Shown here piece after piece: positions 45,873-55,310 of a DNA stretch of 64,000 bases. This stretch comes from Enterococcus casseliflavus NBRC 100478 (GTDB taxonomy: Bacteria > Bacillota > Bacilli > Lactobacillales > Enterococcaceae). The translations under genes and the position numbers were made by a program. The stretch's first letter is position 1, and each line of letters begins with the position of its first letter. The stretch spans positions 1 to 64,000 of the forward strand of contig NZ_BCPT01000001.1 of assembly GCF_001544095.1 (NCBI RefSeq), in the 5' to 3' direction. Below the pieces are notes generated by a model. It was not told the DNA's origin, ran no database searches, and saw only the letters and a program-made list of their open reading frames with translations.

Positions 45873-46755
45873 CTTCTGCCATCTCTTTAAATGTCGTTTT
45901 TCGGCTCGTCTCTAAAAAACGAGCATTGGTGATTTTCATCTGGATATTTTCCTGATAATCGAGGGAAAAAATCTTAGCAAACAAAACTGTCAAAAGGAAC
46001 TGAATCGATTCTTCTGTGGAAAAATTTCCAATTTTGGAATACAGTTTTTCTCGGCTAGCAATCGTCAAGACGATCGTCGAATAGTCCCGCAAATAGTTCT
46101 CTCCACCACTCGTAATACTGATAATCGGCACACCATTTTTCAACAATGTTTTCACATTTTTCATAGGATACGTTTCTGAATTATTACCAGAATAAGAGAT
46201 CAGAATGGCACAATCCTGTGGGGTCAGCGTATTAGAAATCAAGCCAGATTCATCCGCATCTGCAAGAAAGGCTTTTTTATGGATCGTGTTTAAGTTGCGT
46301 TTAAACAGCTGTCCGAAATAAGAATTTGGACTACGCCCATAGATGACGATGGTTTGAGCGCCATTGATGAGCCTCGCAGCTTGATTCAGGTCTTTTACGG
46401 TCATAAGTGCCGCTGTTTCTTTAATCGTTTGCATACGCAAGTTCGCCAAGTTTTCAATGATTTCTAATGTGTCTGCAGCTTCATCAAAAGGAATGTTCAC
46501 ATCGATTGCTGCTGACCCATCATCAAAATGAGCCAATTCGTGCATGAAGGTATATACAAATTCTTTCCAACCAGAAAAGCCAAAATATTTTGCAAAACGG
46601 ACCAGCGTCGGCTTGGAAGTATGGGTCAGTTTTGCGATTTCTTCCATGCTATACTCACTAACTTTTTCTCGATTGCTTAATAAAAAGTCACCGATCGTTC
46701 GTCTCGCATCATTTTGTTCAAACGCTGCTTCTTCAATTTTTTGAAAAAGATACAT
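45868..46755 (-). CDS. MurR/RpiR family transcriptional regulator
   Basis: A 295-residue regulator with an N-terminal RpiR helix-turn-helix (YSMEEIAKLTHTSKPTLVRF) and a C-terminal SIS sugar-phosphate domain (AQTIVIYGRSPNSYFG; AILISYSGNNSETYPM; GVPIISITSGGENYL). The start is the ATG after AGAGGGGAG; 16 codons of longer frame are not needed. An ideal -10 TATAAT lies at 46823-46828. The neighbouring MFS or MBL genes are the likely targets. Confidence 0.85.
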   Translation of the reverse strand: MYLFQKIEEAAFEQNDARRTIGDFLLSNREKVSEYSMEEIAKLTHTSKPTLVRFAKYFGFSGWKEFVYTFMHELAHFDDGSAAIDVNIPFDEAADTLEIIENLANLRMQTIKETAALMTVKDLNQAARLINGAQTIVIYGRSPNSYFGQLFKRNLNTIHKKAFLADADESGLISNTLTPQDCAILISYSGNNSETYPMKNVKTLLKNGVPIISITSGGENYLRDYSTIVLTIASREKLYSKIGNFSTEESIQFLLTVLFAKIFSLDYQENIQMKITNARFLETSRKTTFKEMAEE

Positions 46756-46854
46756 CTGGTTCTCCCCTCTGATTGACGCCTGCAGTTTGTCTAGTACGCT
46801 CAACTCATCATTGTTTCTTTTTATTATAAGCGATGAGAAGGATGAAATGAAGAC

Positions 46855-46893
46855 GGAAAACGAGGATCAAGCTAGCTTTCGCCTATCCTCGTT
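46855..46893 (-). terminator. Terminator overlapping the MFS stop codon
   Basis: AACGAGGAT (46859-46867) and ATCCTCGTT (46885-46893) pair. The minus-strand tail is TTTTCC. Confidence 0.65.
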
Positions 46894-48061
46894 CAAAATA
46901 CAGAAAGTATTTATTTCCCAAAAAAGCTAGGACACCAATCAAGCACAACAAGCCCCCTGATAGGATCATCTGCATTCCTGCTGTTTCATTGCCGCTGACT
47001 AGTATCAGCAAGCGTGATGCATAAGGTGCTAACGTGACCCCTAAATTGTAAGCAACGATCGAGACGATCGTGCCAAACTTAGCTTCCGCTTCACCACCAG
47101 TCGTCAGTAAGTGGGTGAAAAAAGGCATGATGCTGCGAAAGGCAAAGCCTAGTAGTAAAGAACAACCCAAGAGCAGCCCCACCGTCTGCAAGGGATAGGT
47201 CAAATAGATGCTGCTTCCTGCAAGCAATGCCGCAATGGGCAGCAACCGGCGATGTAGGCGGCTATATATCAAGCCAAAGGCATTGCCGGCGATAAATGCC
47301 CCCGTCGCAATGGCGGCGATCATGTTACTGCCATCGGTCGCATCACCGATTCCTTTTTCCAACAACAACGGGGTGATCTGCAGATTGTAGTTGATAAACA
47401 AGACAACGATTAGAAACAAGAGCACACCCAAAACAAATGACTTTTGTTTCCGTTCTGTTGAAACCGTGACGTTCGCTATCAGAGCCGCATCGGTGGTCGT
47501 TTTTGTTTCGTTGGGAATAAATACCTGAACAAAAAAGAGACTGATCAAGGCAAAGCCATAAACGAAGAAAGAGATTTCCCAACTGATTTTCACTAGCTGC
47601 CCAACCAGCAAAGTCATAAAGATACCACCTAAACCACCGACGGCACTTTCTAACCCAAGGGCCTTGGCTTTCTTTTGCAGCTCATTTTGAAACAACAAAC
47701 TAATCATTTGAATCGCCAAACGATTGAATAAGCCGATCCCGAAGCCAAGAATCGCGCGCGAAAGAAACAAGACGGGAAAGCTCCCTTGATACCATGCCGG
47801 CAGCGTGCCAAAAATAGCCACAATGACCAAGCCGGTGACCATCGTATATTTCTTGCCGATCCTTTTTTCGATCATGCCGGTAGTAAAAATCCCCAGCAAA
47901 AGAAATAATGACGGAATCGTGGTCAGTAACCCGACGTAGACCGCATCTACTTCTGGAAAGCTTGCCGCAATTGCGGGAACATTGGCAGAAATCGCTGGTG
48001 CAGAATAAACGACCATTGCCACCGACAGTAGTGCCAGCAACTTCATTGAAAAAAATTTCAT
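46883..48061 (-). CDS. MFS transporter (CynX/NimT-like)
   Basis: A 392-residue permease with twelve predicted helices, no signal cleavage site, and typical MFS loops (EKRIGKKYTMVTG between helices 2 and 3; SRAILGFGIGLFNR in helix 4). The start is the ATG following AGGGGGAA, 22 codons inside the longest frame. Substrate is unknown. The gene has a long, structured upstream region (48.14-48.23 kb) and is followed by a terminator and the RpiR regulator on the same strand. Confidence 0.82.
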   Translation of the reverse strand: MKFFSMKLLALLSVAMVVYSAPAISANVPAIAASFPEVDAVYVGLLTTIPSLFLLLGIFTTGMIEKRIGKKYTMVTGLVIVAIFGTLPAWYQGSFPVLFLSRAILGFGIGLFNRLAIQMISLLFQNELQKKAKALGLESAVGGLGGIFMTLLVGQLVKISWEISFFVYGFALISLFFVQVFIPNETKTTTDAALIANVTVSTERKQKSFVLGVLLFLIVVLFINYNLQITPLLLEKGIGDATDGSNMIAAIATGAFIAGNAFGLIYSRLHRRLLPIAALLAGSSIYLTYPLQTVGLLLGCSLLLGFAFRSIMPFFTHLLTTGGEAEAKFGTIVSIVAYNLGVTLAPYASRLLILVSGNETAGMQMILSGGLLCLIGVLAFLGNKYFLYFERG

Positions 48062-48135
48062 AGTTCCCCCTTTTCTTTTTACAAAATACTTTTTTGTTTC
48101 TCTGAGCTCAACCGAATAAGTCAACAAAGCAATCT

Positions 48136-48225
48136 TTTCCCTACCTCTTTATTATTTGCTGGATCGCCAGCATTTGACCAATGCTTCCTACGCTGAGGCT
48201 TTATGCTTGAAAAGCATTGGTCTTC
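48136..48225 (-). promoter_or_regulatory. Potentially structured leader of the MFS gene
   Basis: GACCAATGC (48177-48185) pairs with GCATTGGTC (48214-48222), and beside it TGCTGG-CGAT-CCAGCA forms a second hairpin. No known riboswitch motif is recognised. Confidence 0.3.
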
Positions 48226-48257
48226 TGCATTTGCTGCAGACCGTCACCGATTGTCTG

Positions 48258-48293
48258 CGAAAAAACCTTGCAGTCTGTTTTTCTGCAAGGTTT
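48258..48293 (-). terminator. Terminator after the DXS-like gene
   Basis: Minus strand AAACCTTGCAG and CTGCAAGGTTTTTT pair around a nine-base loop. Confidence 0.85.
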
Positions 48294-48351
48294 CCTTCGA
48301 TCATTCATTTTTTAACAATCCTATCAGCTACACAAGACACCCTAAGAGAAC

Positions 48352-50109
48352 TTATTTCTGCAGCTGTTCTATGATATCTTTCGTAATTGCCTCAGCAGTG
48401 ATACCAAGTTCGGATAAAACGTCCGCTGCTCGGTAGTTATCATAAAATTTCTTTTCTAAGCCATAGTTTTTGACGGCAATCTCACGATCACCAAGATAGC
48501 TGGCAATCATTTGTCCATAGCCGCCCTCTCGTATGCCGTCTTCCAACGTGACAACGAGTTTATGCGCTCGTGCCACAGCATCCAGCAACTCTTTGTCGAC
48601 CCCTGAAATAAACTTAGGATTGATCACCGTTGGGGTAATTCCATGTTGCATTTTCAATTGTTCTGCGATCTCTTCCGCTAGCGCATAAAAGGTTCCGACA
48701 CCGACGATGGCTACCTGCGTGCCAGCTTGAGTCACCTCATTTTTTTGATCGCTGTAGTCAGTATAGGCTGCCACTGCCGTTTCGTTGACAGGTCCAACCG
48801 GTACCCGGATCGCAACTGGAGCGTTGGTTTGTTCCAACGACCAATCCAACATTGCTAGATATTCTTCTTTAGAGGTTGGCGCAAGATAAATAAGGTTGGG
48901 AATATGTGCCAAAAAGGGGATATCAAAAATTCCCAGATGGCTCTCGTCATTCATTCCATGAATCGATGCACCGTATACCAGAATCGTTCCAGGCAGATGA
49001 TTTAAGGCCAAATCATGGGAAATTTGATCAAAACTACGTTGCATAAAGGTAGAAAAAACGGCCCAGACAGGTTTCGCTCCATTTTTTGCTAACCCAGCAA
49101 CCATCGATACCGCATGTTCTTCTGCAATACCCACATCTACAAATTGTTTACCTGCTTTTTCTCGTTGTTCTGGAGAAAAAAGCAGCATCGGTGTACCAGC
49201 GTTTACTGCCACGACTTTAGGATCTGTCGCCATTTTTTCTAATAAATAATCCGTCGTTAAGCTGTTGTAGGTTACTTGATTGCCCCCAGCAGAAATATAT
49301 TCTCCTGTTTCTAAATGAAAGGGACCGCCTGCATGAAACTTTTCACGATTTTCTTCCGCAAACTTGAAGCCTTTGCCTTTGATCGTATGAATGTGTAATA
49401 AAACAGGATGATCAATGTCTTTCACTTTTTCAAATAAACCAATCAATGCAGCGAGGTCATGTCCTTCATCTAAATAGTGGTACTCAAAACCAATCGCTTT
49501 GAACAGATTGTCTGCTGCTTGCCCCTTGGTTTCCCGTAATGCCCGCAAATTCTGATACATCCCTCCATGGTTTTCCGCGATCGATTGGTCATTGTCGTTG
49601 AGGATCACGATAGTATTGGTGCCTAATTCCACAATATTGTTCAAGCCTTCAAACGCTAAGCCACCTGATAGAGAACCATCGCCAATGACGGCAACGACGT
49701 TATACGTTTCATTTTTTAGGTCACGGGCTTTCGCCACACCATTTGCCAACGAAACTGAGGTGGAGGTATGACCGACCGTAAAGAGATCGTGCTCGCTTTC
49801 TTTCGGATTCGTGTAACCAGAAACCGCATCATACTGCATAGCATCAAGAAAGGCATGGGCGCGTCCCGTCAGCATTTTGTGGATATAGGTCTGATGAGAC
49901 ACATCAAAAATCAGCTTATCGGTGGGGGAATCAAAGACTTTATGCAACGCGATCGTCATCTCGACCATCCCCAGATTGGGGCCATTGTGCCCCCCATGGT
50001 GACTGATTTTTTCCAATAAAGCAGTTCGTGCTTCTACTACCAGTTCTTGAAGTTGCCCACTGGTCAATTCTTTTAACGCTTTGGGGCTTTTGATTTTTTC
50101 TAATAACAT
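48352..50109 (-). CDS. 1-deoxy-D-xylulose-5-phosphate synthase-like transketolase
   Basis: A 585-residue thiamine diphosphate enzyme. N-terminal motifs: GGHNGPNLGMVEMTIALH, VSHQTYIHKMLTGR, VGHTSTSVSLANG, VIGDGSLSGG with the metal site extending to LNDNDQSIAENHG. The middle pyrimidine domain has DVGIAEEHAVSMVAGLAKNG with the catalytic Glu. The C-terminal transketolase domain is complete. It is shorter than typical Dxs (about 620-640). Enterococci make isoprenoids by mevalonate, so this may serve thiamine or pyridoxal precursors or a different keto-acid reaction. The ATG is after AGGAGG; the longer frame adds 36 unrelated residues. Confidence 0.75.
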   Translation of the reverse strand: MLLEKIKSPKALKELTSGQLQELVVEARTALLEKISHHGGHNGPNLGMVEMTIALHKVFDSPTDKLIFDVSHQTYIHKMLTGRAHAFLDAMQYDAVSGYTNPKESEHDLFTVGHTSTSVSLANGVAKARDLKNETYNVVAVIGDGSLSGGLAFEGLNNIVELGTNTIVILNDNDQSIAENHGGMYQNLRALRETKGQAADNLFKAIGFEYHYLDEGHDLAALIGLFEKVKDIDHPVLLHIHTIKGKGFKFAEENREKFHAGGPFHLETGEYISAGGNQVTYNSLTTDYLLEKMATDPKVVAVNAGTPMLLFSPEQREKAGKQFVDVGIAEEHAVSMVAGLAKNGAKPVWAVFSTFMQRSFDQISHDLALNHLPGTILVYGASIHGMNDESHLGIFDIPFLAHIPNLIYLAPTSKEEYLAMLDWSLEQTNAPVAIRVPVGPVNETAVAAYTDYSDQKNEVTQAGTQVAIVGVGTFYALAEEIAEQLKMQHGITPTVINPKFISGVDKELLDAVARAHKLVVTLEDGIREGGYGQMIASYLGDREIAVKNYGLEKKFYDNYRAADVLSELGITAEAITKDIIEQLQK

Positions 50110-50551
50110 GTACGTACCTCCTGTAAAAATGTTTGAATGGTTCGTGTGTTTACTCACAAGGAAAAAGACACGAAGTCGAAATGAGTGGATCGTTTTCTGG
50201 AATGAAAAAAGCGGCAATCGGAGCTGGACGCTCTTTTTTAAATTCCTGTCAAACCGTGAAATAGCAAGTTATCCTAAAGGGAAATCGTAATTTTTCTGAG
50301 TTTCAACAATCGCTGCTCATTTCTTCTATCTAAAAAGATACCACCTAGAGTTGACTTTAGGTCAAGTGGTTTTTGAAACATTTTGAATAAAACGAGGTTG
50401 ATTTTTTCTAATTATTGAAACAATTGCAGGTTTATTCTCTATAAATTTTCTTTTCTAATACATATTCCTAGAGGTTCATTTGATATGTCATAGTAAATTA
50501 TAAAAAAACTGCCATTAAACAGGATCCATTCCCTGCTTAATGGCAGTTTGC
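50110..50551. other. Intergenic region between DXS-like and potD genes
   Basis: Contains the potD terminator and, near 50204-50239, a minus-strand stem (AAAAAAGAGCG with CGCTTTTTT, one bulge) that could act as an attenuator in the DXS-like leader. A weaker imperfect hairpin lies at about 50335-50375. No gene is supported. Confidence 0.4.
50502..50549 (-). terminator. Terminator of the pot operon
   Basis: Minus strand AAACTGCCATTAA(G)CAGG and CCTG(T)TTAATGGCAGTTTTTTT form a long stem with a T run. Confidence 0.88.
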
Positions 50552-51625
50552 TTATTTCCGATACATCTTCAATTCCAAGAACAAATCATTATAGATGCCC
50601 AGATACTCAGCACCTAAGTTTTCATAGACTTCGAGGTGTTCCATTAATTCATCGGATGGATAGAATTGTTCGTCTTCGGTGATCTCGTCAGGCAGTAATG
50701 CCATGGCTGCTTGGTTAGGTGTGGAATAGCCGATGTATTCTGCGTTTTGTGCAGCGTTCTCGGGTTCCAGCATAAAGTTCAAGAAGGCGTAGGCGCCGGC
50801 TTCGTTTTGTGAGGTCTTAGGAATGACCATATTATCAAACCACAGGTTGGAGCCTTCCGAAGGGATCACGTAATGAATGTGCTCGTTTTCGTACATCATG
50901 TCGGCTGCTTCCCCAGAAAATGTGACCGCAACCGATGCTTCTTCATTTGCCATGTACATCTTGATTTCATCTGCGACGATGGCTTTGATGTTTGGGGTCA
51001 TGGTCCGTAGCTTATTGAATGCCTCTTGCAGCTGATCGTCGTCTTTACTGTTTAGAGAATAGCCTAAGCTGTCCAAACCTAATCCCATCACTTCACGCGC
51101 GCCATCGATCAGCATGATGCTATTTGCTAATTCGGGTTTCCAAAGATCGTCCCATTGGGTGATCTCACCTTCATCAAAGAATTTATCGTTATAGACGATC
51201 CCCAGTGTTCCCCAGAAATAAGGGATGGAATATTGATTGCCAGGATCAAAACTCAAGTCCAAAAAGCGAGGGTCGATATTGTCTAACCCTTTGATTTTAC
51301 TGTGATCCAATGGTTTTAAAAGATTTTGTTCCATCATTTTCTCAATCATGTATTCACTCGGTATGGCGATGTCATAGGACGTACCGCCTTGTTGGATCTT
51401 CGTGAACATCGCTTCATTTGAGTCAAAGGTTTCATAATTGACTTTGTAGCCTGTCTCTTCTTCAAACTTACTGATCAAATCAGGGTCGATGTAGTCGCCC
51501 CAGTTGTAGATGTTGACGACCTCAGCGCCTGCTATACCAGAGGAGCGTTCCAATTCACGGACACCAAAGAGCAAGATCAGGACGATCGCAACAATACCGA
51601 TAATCAGAGATTGTAGTCGTTTCAT
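50552..51625 (-). CDS. potD: Spermidine/putrescine ABC transporter binding protein
   Basis: A 357-residue polyamine-binding protein with an N-terminal hydrophobic segment (about 7-23). The start (VVNIYNWGDYIDPDLISKFE) and QGGTSYDIAIPSEYMIEKM are hallmark PotD elements, as is VAVTFSGEAADM. No lipobox Cys is visible; the hydrophobic segment probably anchors it to the membrane. It overlaps potC by four bases as the last gene of the operon. Confidence 0.92.
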   Translation of the reverse strand: MKRLQSLIIGIVAIVLILLFGVRELERSSGIAGAEVVNIYNWGDYIDPDLISKFEEETGYKVNYETFDSNEAMFTKIQQGGTSYDIAIPSEYMIEKMMEQNLLKPLDHSKIKGLDNIDPRFLDLSFDPGNQYSIPYFWGTLGIVYNDKFFDEGEITQWDDLWKPELANSIMLIDGAREVMGLGLDSLGYSLNSKDDDQLQEAFNKLRTMTPNIKAIVADEIKMYMANEEASVAVTFSGEAADMMYENEHIHYVIPSEGSNLWFDNMVIPKTSQNEAGAYAFLNFMLEPENAAQNAEYIGYSTPNQAAMALLPDEITEDEQFYPSDELMEHLEVYENLGAEYLGIYNDLFLELKMYRK

Positions 51626-52458
51626 CGCAGATTTGCCACCTCCACACGGCGGTTTTTACGCAATTTCTTCGCGCCGTTTTCTTTACTGATAAAGTAATAG
51701 CCTACCACCAGGATCATGGAGAATAAGAAGACAAGTGTACTTAATGCATTGATTTCTAAACTGATTCCTTGACGTGCTCTAGAATAGATCTCTACCGATA
51801 AGGTACTAAAGCCATTGCCTGTCACAAAGAATGTCACGGCAAAATCATCGAGTGAATAAGTAAAGGCCATGAAATAGCCGGCGATGATGCCCGGTGTCAA
51901 GAAAGGCAAAATGATATTTTTAATGACTTGAAAATTATTCGCGCCTAAATCACGGGCAGCATCGATCATTGAATCGTTCATCTCTTGCAGTTTCGGCAAG
52001 ACCATCAAGACCACGATCGGGATACTAAAGGCGATATGCGAAAGCAATACGCTGAAAAAGCCTAAGCTAAACCCACGGAACAAGTTGCCGATCATCGTAA
52101 AGAAAATCAAGAAGCTGGCACCAATGATGACATCTGGTGAAACCAACAAAATATTATTCAAACTCAACAATGCCGTTCTCGTTCGACGTTTGCGGGTATA
52201 GTAGATGCCCATCGCTCCAAATGTGCCGATGATCGTTGCCAGTAATGCTGATAAAAATGCCAGCATAAAGGTGTTCAACACGATGATCATCAAGCGGGTA
52301 TCTTGAAAGACGGATTGGTAATGTTCAAAAGTGAAACCCGTAAAAGCATTCATGGTGCCTCCTTCATTGAAGGAATAGAAAATCAAATAAAAGATCGGCA
52401 CGTACAAAAGAATAAAGACGACGATCAGATAAAGATTCGACCAGCGAAATTTTTTCAT
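51622..52458 (-). CDS. potC: Spermidine/putrescine ABC transporter permease
   Basis: A 278-residue permease with six helices. The EAA loop is DSMIDAARDLGANNFQVIKN at about 161-180, typical of PotC. Conserved features include the N-terminal FYSFNEGG after helix 1 and the YSLDDFAVTFFVTGNG loop. It overlaps potB and potD by four bases each, consistent with translational coupling. Confidence 0.93.
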   Translation of the reverse strand: MKKFRWSNLYLIVVFILLYVPIFYLIFYSFNEGGTMNAFTGFTFEHYQSVFQDTRLMIIVLNTFMLAFLSALLATIIGTFGAMGIYYTRKRRTRTALLSLNNILLVSPDVIIGASFLIFFTMIGNLFRGFSLGFFSVLLSHIAFSIPIVVLMVLPKLQEMNDSMIDAARDLGANNFQVIKNIILPFLTPGIIAGYFMAFTYSLDDFAVTFFVTGNGFSTLSVEIYSRARQGISLEINALSTLVFLFSMILVVGYYFISKENGAKKLRKNRRVEVANLR

Positions 52459-53264
52459 TTACGTTGCCCTCCTTTTTTCTTTTCTCCCGTAAACAGCATC
52501 ACGAGGAACATGGCGATGATCAAAATGACGCCGATGGTCGAACCCATGCCCCAGTTTTGGGTAACGAGAAAGTGCTGCTCGATCGCCGTACCAAGCGTGA
52601 TCACGCGATTGCCCCCAATCAAACGGGTCAACATGAAGAGGGAGAGCGACGGAATGAAGACGGCTTGGACGCCGCTTTTCACCCCGTTTAACGACAGAGG
52701 GAAAATCACTCGTCGAAACGTATCATAGCTGTTTGCCCCTAAATCGCGACTGGCACTGATCAAAGAGGGATTCATTTCTTCTAAGGCATTAAAAATCGGC
52801 ATGATCATAAAGGGCAGTTCGATATAGACGGCAACCGTCAAAAAGCTAAAGTCGGTAAACAAAATCTGCTTTGGTCCAACACCCATGATTTCTAGGAAGT
52901 TGTTGACACTGCCATGAATGCCGAAAATCCCAATAAACGCATAGGCTTTTAACAATAAGTTGACCCACGTTGGTAAGATGATCAACAGCAGCCACAAATC
53001 TTTGTGACGCAGCTTAGTTAAGAAATAGGCTGTCGGGTAGCTGATCACTAAGGTAATCACGGTGATCAAAAAGGCATACCAAACCGAGTTTAAGGTCATG
53101 ATCAAATATTTGCCAGAACCTAAGTAGCTTTGATAATTGACCAGCGAAAAGTTGCCGTTCATATCAAAAAAGGATTGGTAGATGATCAATAGGACTGGTG
53201 CAATAACAAATAGCAATAACCAAAAGACATAGGGTATCGCATAAAAACGACGCATTTTCGTCAT
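52455..53264 (-). CDS. potB: Spermidine/putrescine ABC transporter permease
   Basis: A 269-residue permease with six helices and the EAA loop NPSLISASRDLGANSYDTFR at about 169-188. The region YPTAYFLTK and PLSLNGVKSGVQAVFIPSLS are PotB-like. It follows potA by 12 bases. Confidence 0.93.
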   Translation of the reverse strand: MTKMRRFYAIPYVFWLLLFVIAPVLLIIYQSFFDMNGNFSLVNYQSYLGSGKYLIMTLNSVWYAFLITVITLVISYPTAYFLTKLRHKDLWLLLIILPTWVNLLLKAYAFIGIFGIHGSVNNFLEIMGVGPKQILFTDFSFLTVAVYIELPFMIMPIFNALEEMNPSLISASRDLGANSYDTFRRVIFPLSLNGVKSGVQAVFIPSLSLFMLTRLIGGNRVITLGTAIEQHFLVTQNWGMGSTIGVILIIAMFLVMLFTGEKKKGGQRK

Positions 53265-53276
53265 TAGCTTTCCCTC

Positions 53277-54365
53277 CTAATCTTCGTAGCTCTCTAAACG
53301 AGCATCAAAATCTTCTTCGGACTCATTGAAACGCATGACGTGGATATCTTCTGGTTCAAAGGAAAGACCGATCTTGCTTCCTTCAGTGGCTTTTCTTGTA
53401 GAGTGAACCATCCATTCGTTGCCTTGTTCATCGTAACAAATGATTTCGTAATGCACGCCTCGGAACAATTGCGTGTCTACTTCAACGACCAGCTTGCCTT
53501 TTTCAACGGTCGTCAAATTCAAATCTTCTGGACGGATCACGATCTCAACGGCTTCATTCGGCCGCATCCCGCCATCGACACATTCAAATTGCTTGCCGAC
53601 AAACTCCACTAAGTTGTCTTCGATCATCGTACCTGTGACGATGTTGCTTTCACCGACAAAATCCGCCACGAAATGGTTGATTGGTTCATCGTAAATATCC
53701 ACTGGTGTGCCGCTTTGGACGATCTTCCCTTTGTTCATAACGAAAATCTCATCACTCATCGCCAACGCTTCTTCTTGGTCATGGGTGACAAAAATAAAGG
53801 TGATGCCTAGTCGCTGCTGCAATTCCCGCAGCTCGTATTGCATGTCAGTTCGCAATTTCAAGTCCAATGCGGACAATGGTTCATCAAGAAGCAATACTTT
53901 GGGCTCATTGACGATCGCTCGTGCGATTGCGACCCGTTGACGTTGGCCTCCTGACATTTCGCTGATTTCACGATTCTCATAACCAGGAAGTTGTACTAGC
54001 CGCAACGCTTCTAAGACTTTTTTATTCACTTCATCTTTTGGTAATTTTTTGATTCGCAGACCAAATGCCACATTTTCAAAAACGTTCATATGTGGGAATA
54101 AGGCGTAATCTTGAAAGACAGTATTCACTTGCCGTTGATTGGCAGGAACGTCATTGATTCTTTGTCCATCAAAATAAACGTCGCCTTCTGTTGCGTCCGA
54201 AAAACCCGCAATGATGCGTAAGATGGTTGTTTTTCCACAACCTGAAGGACCTAACAATGTATAAAAGCGACCTTCTTCAATATCAAAACTCACTTTTTTC
54301 AAAACTGTTTCATCATCATCAAATCGCTTCACCACATTGTTGAATGAAATTATTGTTTTTCCCAC
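53277..54365 (-). CDS. potA: Spermidine/putrescine ABC transporter ATPase
   Basis: A 362-residue cytoplasmic ATPase. Walker [11 protein letters not shown]-loop [13 protein letters not shown], signature [13 protein letters not shown], Walker [13 protein letters not shown] and the H-loop VTHDQEEAL are intact. The C-terminal TOBE regulatory domain is at about 270-350. It is the second gene of the operon, 16 bases after the XRE/cupin gene. No signal for regulation beyond the XRE/cupin promoter is seen. Confidence 0.94.
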   Translation of the reverse strand: MGKTIISFNNVVKRFDDDETVLKKVSFDIEEGRFYTLLGPSGCGKTTILRIIAGFSDATEGDVYFDGQRINDVPANQRQVNTVFQDYALFPHMNVFENVAFGLRIKKLPKDEVNKKVLEALRLVQLPGYENREISEMSGGQRQRVAIARAIVNEPKVLLLDEPLSALDLKLRTDMQYELRELQQRLGITFIFVTHDQEEALAMSDEIFVMNKGKIVQSGTPVDIYDEPINHFVADFVGESNIVTGTMIEDNLVEFVGKQFECVDGGMRPNEAVEIVIRPEDLNLTTVEKGKLVVEVDTQLFRGVHYEIICYDEQGNEWMVHSTRKATEGSKIGLSFEPEDIHVMRFNESEEDFDARLESYED

Positions 54366-54381
54366 ACTCTTTCCTCCTGTA

Positions 54382-54924
54382 CTATAAATAAGAATCTGTC
54401 ACGACTACAAGCACACGGCTTTTTTTGCCCGCAATATTTTTTAATTGATGCGGCTCAGTCGCCTGATAATAAATCGATTGGCCTTTACGAGCCTTGTACT
54501 GCGTTTCTCCTAGTGTCAAGGCCACACTGCCCTCTAAGACATAGATAAATGTTTCTGCTAACGATGGTTCAAAGGTCTTGTATTCGCCCGCTTTATCAAA
54601 GGTCAGCAAGACTGGCTCCATTTCTTTTTCATTGGAATCGGGAATCAGCCACTTCAATTCATAGCCATTTTCTTCATCATAATAAAGCGTGCTGTCTTCT
54701 TCGCGATAAACCACTTGATGCTGCGCATTTTCTTCTCGGAAAAATTCCTCTGGTGTCACGCCTAAAACTTCTAAGATCGTAAAAAAAGTTTCCATAGAAG
54801 GCGAACTCAAATCACGTTCCAACTGTGAGATATAGCCTTTCGTCAAATCGGTCCGCTCGCCTAATTCTTCTTGGGTCAAATTCTTTTGAACGCGCAAATT
54901 GCGCAGCTTCTCGCCAATCTCCAT
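54382..54924 (-). CDS. XRE/cupin transcriptional regulator of polyamine uptake
   Basis: A 180-residue regulator. The N-terminal helix-turn-helix ([20 protein letters not shown]) is followed by a C-terminal cupin ([34 protein letters not shown]) that probably senses a polyamine or related ligand. It is the usual first gene of pot operons in this group. I start it at the ATG seven bases after AAAGGGGG; two upstream Met codons are too close to the ribosome site. Confidence 0.85.
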   Translation of the reverse strand: MEIGEKLRNLRVQKNLTQEELGERTDLTKGYISQLERDLSSPSMETFFTILEVLGVTPEEFFREENAQHQVVYREEDSTLYYDEENGYELKWLIPDSNEKEMEPVLLTFDKAGEYKTFEPSLAETFIYVLEGSVALTLGETQYKARKGQSIYYQATEPHQLKNIAGKKSRVLVVVTDSYL

Positions 54925-54962
54925 GTTCATTCCCCCTTTGATTGACACAACTTCAAATAAAA

Positions 54963-54983
54963 AAGTTTGCTATAAGTAAACTT
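54963..54983. promoter_or_regulatory. Palindromic operator candidate of the pot operon
   Basis: AAGTTTGC-TATAA-GTAAACTT is an inverted repeat (AAGTTT and AAACTT arms) about 20-40 bases after the predicted transcription start, fitting autoregulation by the XRE/cupin protein. Confidence 0.45.
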
Positions 54984-55005
54984 CATGTTTAATTTCACTT
55001 TTTCT

Positions 55006-55033
55006 AGTATACAAATAATTGCAAAAAACACAA
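55006..55033 (-). promoter_or_regulatory. Predicted promoter of the pot operon
   Basis: Minus strand -35 TTGTGT (55028-55033), 16-base spacer, -10 TATACT (55006-55011). Confidence 0.5.
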
Positions 55034-55310
55034 GCCTTTTTTCTTCATTTTTTTGAATTCTTTTCTCCCTGATCAAAAAAAGGAGTGACGCTAAACGCTT
55101 GTGTTATAAAGGAAACGATTGGTGGTCCCGGCATTTTCGCTTTTTAAAGGTTTAAAAGAACAACTTCTATTTTAACGAAGAAAAGGTAGATTTAATAATG
55201 ATCTGTTTTTGCTGATTTTTTGATAAGAAGACCTGCCTTTTCTTGCTTCACTGGTTAAAAAAATAAAACTTATGGTATTATGAGTACAAACCATCAAAGG
55301 AGTGTCTGAA

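Larger units (their letters stand above)
54925..55310. other. Divergent intergenic region between pot operon and quinone oxidoreductase
   Basis: Contains the pot operon promoter and palindrome on the left. On the right, a TATTAT -10 (about 55276-55281) with poor -35 serves the oxidoreductase gene. The middle (55040-55250) shows no gene. Confidence 0.5.

Noticed and set aside
55121-55132. GGTGGTCCCGGC resembles the T-box antiterminator motif
   Set aside because: The middle does not match GGTGGNACC, no specifier stem or terminator is visible and the downstream gene is not linked to amino acids or tRNA.
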